A stretch of 64,000 nucleotides of DNA from Hirudinaria manillensis (taxonomy: Eukaryota > Annelida > Clitellata > Hirudinida > Hirudinidae). Where the stretch lies: NCBI GenBank assembly GCA_034509925.1, contig CM067527.1, forward strand, positions 12,840,001 to 12,904,000, read 5' to 3'. The position numbers were made by a program, and so were the translations under genes. Below, in pieces: positions 1 through 11,938 of the stretch. Numbering within the stretch: the stretch's first letter is position 1; each line of letters starts with the position of its first letter. The notes beneath the pieces are model-generated. The model worked only from the letters and a program-made list of their open reading frames with translations, was not told the origin of the DNA and ran no database searches.

Positions 1-143
1 ATGGATGGATGGATGGATGGATGGATGGATTGATGGATTGATTGATTGTTGGATGGATGGATGGATGGATGGATGGATGGATGGATGGATGGATGGATGG
101 ATGGATGGATGGATGGATGGATGGATGGATGGATGGATGGATG
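1..143. repeat. (GGAT)n microsatellite
   Basis: Almost uninterrupted GGAT units with a short TTGATTG interruption near 29-50. The long open frames seen here are only the repeat read as Met-Asp-Gly-Trp. Confidence 0.97.
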
Positions 144-307
144 AACAGGCACACACACTCACAAAACAAAAACACAAACAAACAGCCGAAGAAATAAAGC
201 AAGGAAATTCCATGGCTTTCTAATTATAGATCTTTTTTGATGCAAGAGTAAAGCAGGAGATAACATCTTCAGGAGACAACTGCTCATATAAGTCTCTGCT
301 TTCAAGA

Positions 308-482
308 AACGACGATGACGACGACGATGATGATGACGACGACGGCGACGACGATGATGACGACGACGACGATGATGACGAAGATGACGATGATGACGAC
401 GACGATGATGACGAAGATGACGATGACGACGACGACGATGATGACGAAGATGACGATGATGACGACGACGACGATGACGAAA
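308..482. repeat. (GAY)n trinucleotide repeat
   Basis: Mixed GAC/GAT triplets with a higher-order unit containing GAAGATGAC, repeated about four times. It reads as poly-Asp, poly-Ser or Met/Thr in different frames; none looks like a gene. Confidence 0.95.
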
Positions 483-674
483 CGGTCGTATCGACAGAAC
501 TCCCCACTCGTATATATTCACCCATTATCGTCACCTCTGAGCATCGAAGCGCGGAGAATTTCACGCCCCGTTTGTCAGAGGAGGAAGTGCAGTTTTTGGT
601 TACACTTTCGTCCATCCGGAAGTCGTCCTTTTTAGGGGCTTTTATCTTCGGAGTCGGAGAGATTTTATTTGCTC

Positions 675-790
675 TTTCAATCATTCATTCGTTCATTCGT
701 TCTTTCGTTCTTTCAGTCAGTCAGTCATTCCTTTCTTCATTCATTTATTCATTCATTCATTCACTCCTTCATTTATTTATTCGTTTATAA
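675..790. repeat. (ATTC)n-like pyrimidine-rich repeat
   Basis: Degenerate ATTC/GTTC/TTTC units. It is followed at about 826-883 by AAAT/AAAC units. Confidence 0.9.
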
Positions 791-1005
791 GACGATCAGT
801 TTAGGAATTACTTGACAATTGTTTTTGTAAATAAATAAACAAATAAACAAATAAACAAACAAACAAATAAATAAATAAATAAATATTTATGCTGAGAAAT
901 GCATAATAACTAATGATTGGATAATAAGACAGAATGATCAATAATTTTAAAAAAGTCATTGCGAATTAAATAATTAAATTAATAATTATATCCTTCTTCA
1001 ACTTC

Positions 1006-1260
1006 TCCATTTGTCCATCCATCTGTATCTCCATTCGTCCGTGCGTCCTTCCATCCATCTGTATGTCCTTTCGTCCATCCGTCCGTCCATCCATCCATCT
1101 GTATGTCCATTCGTCCATCTGTCCATCCATCTGCATGTCCTTTCGTCCATCCGTCCGTCCGTCCGTCCATCTGTATATCCATTCGTCCATTCGTCCGTCC
1201 GTCCATCCATCTGCATGTCCTTTCGTCCATCCGTCCGTCCGTCCGTCCATCCGCAACGTC
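1006..1260. repeat. (TCCR)n tetranucleotide array with higher-order period
   Basis: TCCA/TCCG units interrupted by CTGTATGTCCTTTCG-type variants that recur several times, so a longer unit was amplified on top of the 4-bp one. All open frames here are repeat artefacts. Confidence 0.93.
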
Positions 1261-1520
1261 GTCCGTTTCAATTCAACATGGCAACCTCCAACATTTCATC
1301 AAAATTTCCATCCAAATTGAAACTGATCGCCACACGAGTCCGATGAATGAAAGAATGAATGAAAAAATGACTGAAAAAAAAAAGAAAAAAGAAAAAAAAA
1401 TGACGGACGGAAATGAATTATTACGTGATTTTTATCGATAAATAATTTTTAATTGAATAATGCATTGGAAGTCATTAATCACGAGAGAGAAAAACCATTC
1501 ACGGAAACCACAACCTCTGA

Positions 1521-1796
1521 CATCATCATCGTCATCATCGTCATCATCGTCGTCGTCGTCGTCATCGTCTTTAAATAGCGGTGTTAACCATAAGAGACTC
1601 GTTAACTCGAGTCGGTTTTTATTGTATTATTGTGGATTGTATTATTTCGGAGATTAAATAATTTTAATAATTCTTTTTTTTTTTATAATTCGGGAAAAAG
1701 ATTTCCGACAACCACCATCACCATCATCGTCGTCGTCGTCATCACCAACATCATCATCATCGTCGTCGTCGTCATCATCATCATCATCATCATGTT
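1521..1796. repeat. Two (CAT/CGT)n tracts
   Basis: Tracts at about 1521-1570 and 1711-1796, separated by AT-rich DNA. No gene is seen. Confidence 0.9.
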
Positions 1797-1844
1797 GTTC
1801 ACTACTTTATCAGACGTAATGGAGCACGAAGTTAATTCGACTAG

Positions 1845-2176
1845 AATTATTTTAAATAATAAATTAATAATTACTTTAAATAATAAATTGATAATTATTT
1901 TAAATAATAAATAAATAATTATTTTAAATAATAAATATATAATTATTTTAAATAATAAATAAATAATTATTTTAAATAATAAATTAATAATTATTTTAAA
2001 TAATAAATTAATAATTATTTTAAATAATAAATTAATAATTACTTTAAATAATAAATTAATAATTATTTTAAATAATAAATTAATAATTATTTTAAATAAT
2101 AAATTAATAATAATTTTAAATAATAAATTAATAATTATTTTAAATAATAAATTAATAATTATTTTAAATAATAAAT
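1845..2176. repeat. 24-bp AT-rich minisatellite, about 14 copies
   Basis: The unit contains ATTATTTTAAATAATAAATT and repeats with period 24 for about 332 bp. The copies differ by only one or two bases, so the array is young. Each unit carries the short palindrome ATTATTTTAAATAAT. Confidence 0.93.
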
Positions 2177-3148
2177 GACGAGATTGATGAGATTAAAAGT
2201 TTCATTTCAAAGCAAGAATTCATTTAAAAGAGGATTTTCATCTAATAAAATGATTTGTTTTTTAAATCTTGAAATTAAATTTTAAAAAAGTAATTAATTT
2301 CGATCGGGTCACATGCTCTGCATTTCGGGATTAATTAGAGCCATTTTTTGTGAATTAAAATTTAAAATATTTTTTAATATTTATTTTGTTTATAAATAAA
2401 TTTACATTCATTTTTTATTATTTTTGATTTATTTCGAATTTATTCCGGCGTAGTTAAGTTTGGTCATCTATTTAATACACCAAGCTATCAATAATTCTTA
2501 CCCTCGAGCAAAAAGAAAGAAAGAGGTGAATTTGATGAGGAGTACGACGATGGTGGTGGTGGTGATAATGATGTTTTTATTACTTGATTTATTAATTATT
2601 AATATATTATTTATTAATATGTTGTTGCTCTTAATATTTAGTTTTAAATTATTTAATATTTTATTTATAATAATTTAAATTTTATATTTAATTATGATTA
2701 TGATCAAAGTTGAATTAATCGATTATAATAATTATTATTAATATTATTACTAATAATTATATTTTTTTTGCAAATAATTATTTAAATTTTTTATAATTAA
2801 CTCGTTTTGAATATTTAATTTGTCCCCGAAAATTAATTAAATTCTTTTTAATAAGATGACTTTTACAGTTGACCATTTCAAAAGGATTGATTAATAATTA
2901 ATTGTAAAAGTTATTTTAATTAAATTAATTCATAATTCATTTAATTATTTATTACTATTAATTCATTAAATTATTTATTTTCTATAATTACAATTATTTC
3001 ATGATATAGTTCCGCTTGACTGCATTTCAACGATTTTCGCTTTTTATGAAATAAACTTTAAATTCAAAATAATTATTTCCCATTTTTAATTCTTTTTGTT
3101 TTGTCAAATAAATTAATAAATCATTAAATATTAATCATTCAAACCATG
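2177..3148. other. AT-rich intergenic DNA
   Basis: I see no coding sequence; open frames here are short and low-complexity. Confidence 0.7.
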
Positions 3149-3185
3149 TGACGTCAGCGATGACGTCATCGAATCGATGACGCAA
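3149..3185. promoter_or_regulatory. Tandem CRE-like octamers
   Basis: Two perfect palindromic TGACGTCA octamers lie at 3149-3156 and 3161-3168 (start-to-start spacing 12 bp), with a near match TGACGCAA at about 3178. TGACGTCA is the established CREB/ATF site. No adjacent gene is recognised, so the regulatory role is inferred. Confidence 0.5.
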
Positions 3186-3417
3186 TCGGTCAAACTCAAA
3201 TGGAGAACGTGCACTCGAAATGCTCTTGAACCCCAGCTCGACCTCCTGAACTTTTGACCTTCGATTTCTCGATCTGTGATTGGACGCCGGAAAGGAAATA
3301 CTAAAAATAGGATGCCTTTTGATTATAATAAACACAATCGATCGATGCATTCCAAGCAATAACTAAGTATCAATAAAATAAGTTATTGTGATCGAAGATA
3401 ATCAATTTCAATCGAGA

Positions 3418-3612
3418 TGATGATGATGATGATGACGACGATGATGTCACAGCGGATTTAATTAAGCAACGAATTATTGTTATTATAATAATAATAATTA
3501 TTATTATTAATGTTATGGTTATTGTTATTATTATTATTGTTATTATTATTATTATTGTTATTATTATTATTGTTATTATTATTATTATTATTACTATTAT
3601 TATTATTATTTA
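3418..3612. repeat. (GAT)n then (TTA)n microsatellites
   Basis: GAT triplets at about 3418-3446, then TTA/TTG triplets at about 3478-3612. Confidence 0.93.
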
Positions 3613-4260
3613 ATTAAATATTACGAAATCTATTAATTTATTTTCCAGAATATTTTTATTTCTGCGCCATTTCGTAATTTAATATTAATTAATTTTAATG
3701 TTAACATCTTGCTTGCTATCAAAGCATCATAATTTAGCATATAATATAATGATATTATTATATAATTTACCACAATATAAACATTTAAACAGCAAAAAGA
3801 TGCACTTTGGAATTAAGTTTATCTTTGGAGACAATTTACTCGGAATTACATTAATTGTATGTCTGTGATAGAAATGCAAATAATATTTAATGTATTTATT
3901 GTTTAAAAAAATTATTTATTGTTATTTTTTAAAAAGTTTATAAAATAAAAATAATTAGAATTTCAAATATGCAATTAGGAGTGAAGCTGGTATGAAGGTA
4001 CCATGTTATTGTCACCAATTCAATATGTTTTGATTTCGTTTTTATTTTGTATTTCTATGGTTTTCTTTGTATTTTTAGAATAAATAGCGTAAAAAGAATA
4101 AATAAATAAATAAATTCCCGGGCATCAACTATCGTCTGCTTGCTTTCGCCTTGATTGTGAAATGTTTCTTTATTTGCAAATAATAAGGCGATGCGTCTGC
4201 TTCGCTGGTTACAAACGACATCCTGGAGTTCTGGAATCAATCACTTGGCACTTCAGCCGC
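3613..4260. other. AT-rich intergenic DNA
   Basis: No gene seen. From about 4180 base composition rises and the sequence leads into an 18-bp minisatellite. Confidence 0.6.
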
Positions 4261-4332
4261 AAGTACCACATCAACTGCAAGTACCACATCAACTGCAAGT
4301 ACCACATCAACCGCAAGTACCACATCAACTGC
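4261..4332. repeat. 18-bp minisatellite, four copies
   Basis: Unit AAGTACCACATCAACTGC, four head-to-tail copies with one T-to-C change in the third. The 18-bp period keeps all frames open; one reads as Thr/Ser-rich. It may be a decayed coding repeat, but I find no convincing gene around it. Confidence 0.9.
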
Positions 4333-4433
4333 AATGACTACATGACTACGATTGCATGTACCACAGCCGTCGTGATATGTAAAGGCTGTGAACAAAGTTA
4401 ATGCTTATGATTATGACTTCTTAACAAAATATG

Positions 4434-4464
<31 letters not shown>

Positions 4465-5712
4465 CATAATTATTATTATTAACTAATCGGTCGGTTCAGC
4501 CCCTGGCGACCGAAAGCTGGAGCAATAAATCATGATAGGATGCTGTGTTGTGATGGAGTCAAGAAGGAAGTCGAAATCTATGGGTTTTCCCCTGCCTTAT
4601 TTTTTTTACCGCCGAATGAATTTATTTGTTGACGACGAAGATGAAGACGACGACGAGGAAGAAGAAGACGATGACGACGTATTGGCAAATTACTTTCCAG
4701 GGGATTTCCATTTGATCGCTTTATTTCGGCAGAGGGCCGGCCATGTGTAGGGATTGTAACATTAGAGGAGGATTATTTGAGATTTAAGTGCTTAAATATC
4801 GTTAAAATAGAGTTTATATTGAACAAAATTGGTATTGATAATATTCAGGTAATATTTCGTCCGTCATTTTGGATGGTTTGTAGGTCAGAATAGAATAATA
4901 CTTTATATGGATTCTTATTTATGGTCACGTGACAGGGTGTGATGATGATGATGATGTTTCCATCATTGCTGTATTGCAATAATTATTATTAAATCGATTA
5001 TTGAGCTTATCAGAAGAACTGTTTAAAAATTATTTGGAAATATTTGGAATAAATAAATAAATAAATACAATAAATAAATATACAAAATTCCCAAGGCTGC
5101 CAGTATTTCAGTGTTTATTGGTCGAATATTTCCTTTGATTCTTATTTTTATAAATATATATATTTTTTTATATTTTCAAATAAATATTTATAAATTCTTT
5201 GTGTTTTCCTGACCTGACCTAGATGCTTATAGGTCGAAGAAGGGGTTAAGTAAACGATTATGAAGGATATTTCTGCTCATTTTGACTTTAAAAATATTTA
5301 AACATTTTTTTAAAAATTATTTTTTATTAATTACATTTTTATTTCCATACATATAATTATATTTTATATTATAATAACATTTTATATATTATTTAATTTA
5401 AAAAGAATTATTTATTAAATAAAGAAATTAAATTAAATTCACAGTTTAATAATTCAAAAAGACTTATAATGGACAACCAGATGGACATTTTTCGTAAAAC
5501 AAATTGTGCAGTGCAGGGTAACCCTTCTTAAAATTTCATCACAAACGACCCGTGAATAAACAAAAAGCACTCCTTTAAAAAATAAATACAAATATAATTA
5601 AAATTAAATTACACAAATTATATTTTAATAATAATAATCATAATGATAATAATAATAACAACAACAATAATAATAATAATAACCATAATCATACTAGTAA
5701 TAATAATACTAG

Positions 5713-5755
<43 letters not shown>

Positions 5756-5920
5756 AAACCTCTTCACGCACGTCCAATACACAACGGTCGTCATGGCAAC
5801 CTTATGACGCCATTCTCCTTTACGAGGCGTTCGTTTCTTCTTCTTTTTTTTTTCTTTTTTCCTGTTTAAAAACTGATGACGTCCTCGTGTGAATGGCCGA
5901 TGTCGCCTTTTCTCAGTCCG
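4333..5920. other. AT-rich intergenic DNA with (TAA)n tracts
   Basis: It holds (TTA)n at about 4436-4481 and (TAA/CAA)n at about 5625-5757. An acidic open frame at 4532-4750 is low complexity and not supported as a gene. Confidence 0.65.
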
Positions 5921-6043
5921 TGATGATGATGATGATGATGATGACGATGATGACGACGATGATGACGACGATGATGGTGATGATGATGATGATGATGACG
6001 ATGATGGTGATGGTGATGATGACGATGATGACGACGATGATGG

Positions 6044-6079
<36 letters not shown>

Positions 6080-6312
6080 CGATGATGGTGATGGTGATGA
6101 TGACGATGATGACGACGATGATGATGATGGTGATGATGATGATGACGATGATGGTGATGGTGATGATGACGATGATGACGACGATGATGATGATGGTGAT
6201 GATGATGGTGATGGTGACGACGACGACGAAGATGATGATGATTGTAATGATGATGACGACGACGACGATGATGATGGTGATTATGGTGATGACGGCGATA
6301 TCGTGACGATGA
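5921..6312. repeat. Long (GAT)n-type trinucleotide array
   Basis: About 390 bp of GAT/GAC/GGT triplets with an internal period that brings back GATGGTGATGGTGATGATGA. It reads as poly-Asp in one frame and Met/Thr/Val in another; neither is treated as a protein. Confidence 0.95.
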
Positions 6313-8675
6313 ATGTGATGATGGTTATTGTAATATTATTAATTTAATTGTACAAAAAATTATTTAGATTTTTTGTTAAAATGAATTAAATTGAATAATA
6401 TTAATAATATTAAATAAATTAAATTCAGAATTATTATCTTGAATTATTTATTTCACAAAGTGAGAGACAAGTGCCAGGAGGTGATGAGTCAACGACAAAG
6501 TCTTAATTAACACAAGCGGAAAAGATATGAAAACGAAATCACTTACCAGTTGCTGGAATTTAACAGCTGCATTTTAAAAGAAAATAAAAAAATAGAAATA
6601 AAAATAAAAATAAATAGAACGTCGTGTGTTGAAAGATTTTTAAATACTTAATTTTCCTTTAAAATATTTTTATTTAAAATATTTAAATTGAATAATATTA
6701 CAAATATTAAATAAATTAAAATAAATAAATTTTACATCATCATTATCATATTACCTTAAAATATTTTAAAAAAAAATTTTTTTTTAAATGAAGAAAAACA
6801 TTTCAAAAGTAATATTTAAAAAATTGTAAAACTTTAAGCCCCGCAAGGATCCATAATTTCCAGGCAAAATGATCCACATTCTTAAACCTCGTCGTCCTAT
6901 TTTTATTTACTGCAACCATCTTCGTCGTCGTCGTCGTCATCGCCACAGATATCATCATCATCATCAGTACCATAATCATCATAGCCATCTTGTAACCATC
7001 TTGCATTATTTAAAAATATCTCTAAAAACAACAAAAAAACCAAAAAATAAAACTAAAAACTAAAAACAAAAAACAAAACGCACCCTCCGAAAACGTACCT
7101 GCTCTATTATTAAACACCATTTGCTTGTAATTGGATTCCGGAGAATTAGATTAGGCACGATAACAGCGCCATTGGACGAGCCAACATGTCGTTTTATCTT
7201 CGGACACAAAAACAGATGTTTCGTCTTGAAATGGCCGCCAGAAAACCCTTCAAGGTTTGGACCGATTTGCTATTTTCTTGAGCGAATTGTTCCTACGGAG
7301 ATGCTTGTATTTTTAATGCTTGTGTTTTGTATTTGGCCCGGAGTCGAGAAATCTTGGAATTTCATCGCAGAGGGTTTTGCATCTCTGCTAGATAGAATTA
7401 TTTTCAATTTTTTTATGTTTTTGTTGATGTTGTTGTTGTTGGTTTGTCTTGTTTTTTGATATTTTTGGGAATATTCATTGTGAAGATTGAATCTGCTTTT
7501 CATGGCATAAAAAAAAAAACATTGGTCCTTTTTGTGTGGCTGGAGTGGGTCGGCCCTGACCCTAACCCTTACCCTTGGTTTCAAGTCCTATAATTCACTG
7601 GCATCATAGCCAGCGTCATGCCTTGCCGGAGTTATCAATAATAATATATATATTTTAACGAATATAAAAATTAATAAATATATTGACAAAAATATATATT
7701 AATTATTATTATTATCATTTTGTGGTGTTTTATTAGTTTTATTAAGTTATAAAAATGCCAGTCCCCTATTATCTCCATGATATTATAAAGGCACTATACC
7801 AAAATAGTATATATACATGTATTAATATATGCTATATATGTATATTTGAGATATGCTATATATGTGATATATAGCAGACATCAAGTTGATAAAGTACCAA
7901 GCAACTGAATAAGAAAATAAGCTATAAAAATAAATAAATTAAAAGAATTTCTATTTAAAATTTAAAAATTCCATTACTCTATTTAAAAATAAATTTAAAA
8001 TCGCAAATGACTCTTTTTAATAAATTAAAGTTCAATAAACTCCACAAAAATAGGTTCCAATGGACATTCGTAAGACACCCATAGACGTGACATGATACGC
8101 TCCAGTCGAGGCAGACAAGCAACACAAAGTCAATACATCAGCAATATCGAGCCAGGAAACGTCTTCGGAAAGTTTAAAGTCGAACAAAATTTAACTTTCT
8201 GCTTCGCATCTTTTTTCTGTTTCTTCTTCTTCTTCTTCTTCTTCATCTTCTTCTTCTTCCTCTTCTTGAAATTAGCTTATCATTGGCCGTCTTTAATGAC
8301 GTGACAGCAAAGGTCGTCATATTAGTTTTCTCCAGGTAAGAAAAGCAACCTCTTACGTTGGTCGAATGACCTTGTAAGTTGAGTTGGGTTGATTGTGGGT
8401 CATAATCAATCAAGAGGGCATGAGCTGTACTCTCAACTCTCCTCCCATCTCTGTTCCAGTTCTGACCCGGATTACAGGTCATCCAGAACTTAGAGGAAAA
8501 GACACCATTCGGGCAATCCTCTTAGACTATTAATACGAACTATTTATTTTGTAACCGATTAACAATTTGTCGTTTTTGAATTTTGTATTCATAACCAAGG
8601 GCATCAACCGAAATTGAAAGCAAGTGAAAGAAACAAAAATTTTATTAGAGAAAAAATTCTAATGACCAATTTACC
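6313..8675. other. Intergenic DNA, no supported gene
   Basis: AT-rich with scattered microsatellites. 7090-7400 is less repetitive and reads open for 112 codons, but has no recognisable domain. A pyrimidine tract of TTC repeats lies at about 8221-8270. Confidence 0.5.
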
Positions 8676-8952
8676 GGCAGTATTGGTTGTTTGCCAAGAT
8701 GGAAGATAACACGACCCCGGGTATGGTGACATTTCGCAACTGCCGTCGTTTCCTTGGCGATCGCTGTTGCCATGACGACCTGGGGGCATCAAAGACGGTG
8801 CCATTTCTGCCCGGAAACCCGGAATATTCCCTCGGTTGTTTACGAAGTCCGGAATGACTGGCGTCCGTGGCGGCCGATAGGATCGAAAGGAAAGTGTAGA
8901 TCATAACTTTACTGCTTGCCCGTGTCAAGATTAATTTCGATTTACGATTCAT
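8676..8952 (-). other. GC-richer island, candidate exon (unresolved)
   Basis: This non-repetitive island is markedly richer in G+C than its flanks. On the minus strand an ATG at 8952 opens a frame of about 90 codons with a hydrophobic start, and the island ends at a plausible donor (CCG|GTAAAT, about 8676). The plus strand also has a 51-codon frame starting near 8699, so strand and frame are undecided. It lies 650 bp upstream of the divergently placed RMC1 start, so it could be a first exon sharing a bidirectional promoter. I recognise no domain. Confidence 0.25.
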
Positions 8953-9602
8953 TGCCCGTTTTTTATCGCCGTTTTGTGTTTGCTTTGTGATTTTAATGGC
9001 TCCTTGCGTCCATTTGTTTTGTCAGGTTACTATTTTTTATTTCTCCTTTCGGTCGGCATATTTAGTAGGAGGGGTTATTTTTCGAGAAACAGTTTAGCGA
9101 GAGACGTTTGTTTCTGAGCTTCGTTTAGAAAGTAGATTGTCTAAAAATGGCATTTTGTCTGTTTAGACAAAACGGGACTGATAGGTGACTACAGAAAAAA
9201 CTCCAATGCTTTTTTACTAAAGTCATTTAATATTGTTTTAAAATTTAAAAAAAAATCAAATTTGATTTGGTCGTTATGGAACAGTAGTGCTTAACAGACT
9301 TTTGAGTATGGAATGTTTCGTAAAATTACCGTATTGATACAAACCAACAAACCATCTGTTGCAAATTGTGTGGATATTCTTTTACAATTCAATAATTTAA
9401 ATAAAAATATGAATCATCAAAGTTTGGCCATAAATTAAAAATTAGATGGTCTTTTATTTTGTGTCACCTTAGATTCACTTTTCATCTCATCATATGCGGT
9501 CCGGGATTGTTTTTCACAGGTTATGCCTCGCAAACATACGCTCTGGCAAAGCTTTTATATTTAAATATATTATTATCAATTTAGCACATAAGACGGACAA
9601 AA
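8953..9602. other. Upstream region of RMC1
   Basis: Non-repetitive AT-rich sequence that must contain the RMC1 promoter and any 5' UTR. I cannot point to a specific core promoter element. Confidence 0.4.
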
Positions 9603-10976
9603 ATGGGAGACAAATTTTGCCTCTATCTTTCGGAAAATCCACTCCGCTTCGAACCTGTTGGCGATGAGACTTCGGTGTTCTTTGATGAATCGAACGAACA
9701 GGTTTTTACTTCAAATATTTAATCAAAGCGGTATTTAAGGAAAAAAATATTAAAGAAGAATAAGAATTAAAAACAGAATAAAAAAAATCAGTTTATTTTA
9801 AATATGTAGTTTATATAATACTAAAAGTATCTTAATTTAATTTTAAAAGTATAGACACGAAAAACTTTTAATCAATGTAAAAACGTAATCGCTTTGTAAA
9901 ATACTAATCGTTAATTAATTTAATTAAAAATTAAACATTCATATTCTGCAATTATATCTATATTTATGTTTATGTACTGTTTCTATTTTCATAATGGCTA
10001 ATCATAATCTTATCCTTAACTTATCCACAAGAACCAATGAAAACTGAACAAAGAATTTAGTTTTGCATGTTTAAAGTCAATGGCTTCAGAAATGTTGACA
10101 TTATTTGTTTATAAATGCATTATTCATGTCATACTTTATAAGGTTTAATGCTTGGATAGCATCTTCAATGATTAATTAGTAGTATTAATAAATAAATTAA
10201 TTAATTATGTTAATTAAACTAACTTTAGTCTCATGATTGACAGCTGATAATAGCTCGATCCAATGGGGTGGGCGGAGTCGTGGTGAAGTCCTCGAGGAGC
10301 AAAAACATCATCAATCTGAGGTGACCTTCAATGTTTAATAAAGATTTAATAAATATTTAATAATATTTAATTTGTATTTTAAAATAATTTATTAGGAATA
10401 AAATCATTTGACAATTGCAATTATTATTATTATTATTATTATTATTATGTTATTATATACAATTATATAATATAATAGTCGATTTATAAATTAAATTAGT
10501 TGTAATTATTAGTGGTTTTGCTTGCTTCACGTCCAGTGTTTATTTTTAGAATCGAGGAAAAAGGTGAACTGAGGTCGTTGAACTTTTCACCGAACTCCAG
10601 GACTCTTGCCATGAACAGGAGGAACTCTAAGGCTGTTGTGAGTGATGATGATGATGATTATGATGATGATGATGATGATGATTATGATGATGATGATGAT
10701 TATGATGATGATGATGACTACGATGATGATTATGATGATGATGATGATGATTATGATGATGATGATGATGATGATGATTATGATGATGATGATGATGATG
10801 ATTATGATGATGATGATGATTATGATGATGATGATGACTACGATGATGATTATGATGATGATGATGATGGCAATGATGATGATGATTACATGCCTTAAAT
10901 TGATGTCTATGGTAGGGATGATCATGCTTAGAAGGTACTATGATTTGATGATTTGGGATATTTATTATTATTATTA

Positions 10977-11008
<32 letters not shown>

Positions 11009-11897
11009 GTTATTATTGTTATTATTATTATTGTTGTTGCTAATGGAATAAATAGTATTATTTTAAGCTCGGGTTCTAGGCATTTAAAGTTATTTGCTCA
11101 TTACATGATCAGTCATCATCTGATGACTGAAATTTAATTTGAATTAATTTTTAAGTTTAAAATAAATTCTTAAATAAAGTAATTCTTAAATAAATTAATA
11201 ATAAATTATTTTTTCTTTTTTCTTCACCAGGATTTCATCAACGTTAGTGCTGGAAGGGACGTCAAAGAATTCTCTCAACAGATCAAGGTAGAATTAATCT
11301 CAATGATTATAAGAATTATTATTAACATCATTATTCTATTGTTAAAATAATAATATTGTTATAATTATTATTACCACACTTTAGTGCTATTTAGCAACAG
11401 TTGTTATTATTTTTATTGTGTTCTTAACAGGTTAATGTTAGCAATAACCTACTTATGGACATTTGTAATATAATAATAACAATAATTATAATAATTCGGT
11501 ACATTTTTAAATTTAAGTTGTCATGGCTACTGTTATTGTTTATGAAAGATTTTCAAGTCTTGGTTTTCAAGTATTAAATTATCACACCAGGGCTATGACA
11601 CTATTCCTGCATAAATTACGATTGGTCCGACTAAATTAATAAATTAATAAATTATGCTTATCAAGGCCAAGGGGGCGAAAATCCTCGGAGTCTTCTGGCC
11701 CAACGATTCTGAAGTGGTGGCCATCACGGACAAGGGACTCGAGCACTACCAGGTTGTCGTGGCAAGCAGGACGTGAATAATTAATTATTATTATTGTTAT
11801 TATTATTATTATTATTATTTCATTTATATTCTCGCATTTTATCACGATATTATTATTATTATTATTATTGCTATTGTTGTTGTTGTTGTTGTTGTTA

Positions 11898-11938
<41 letters not shown>

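Noticed and set aside
966..1441. Several Ser/Pro/His-rich frames on both strands
   Set aside because: All are the TCCR tetranucleotide repeat; an interrupted 4-bp repeat leaves every frame open.
1845..2176. CRISPR-like regular array
   Set aside because: Units are contiguous 24-mers without unique spacers, in a eukaryotic context; a minisatellite.
5889..6347. Long poly-Asp frame
   Set aside because: Only the (GAT)n repeat read in one frame; no flanking unique coding sequence. Same for 220-684 and 10512-10925.
7121..7459. 112-codon plus-strand frame
   Set aside because: Starts in unique DNA but has no domain or splice support and ends in low-complexity hydrophobic codons.
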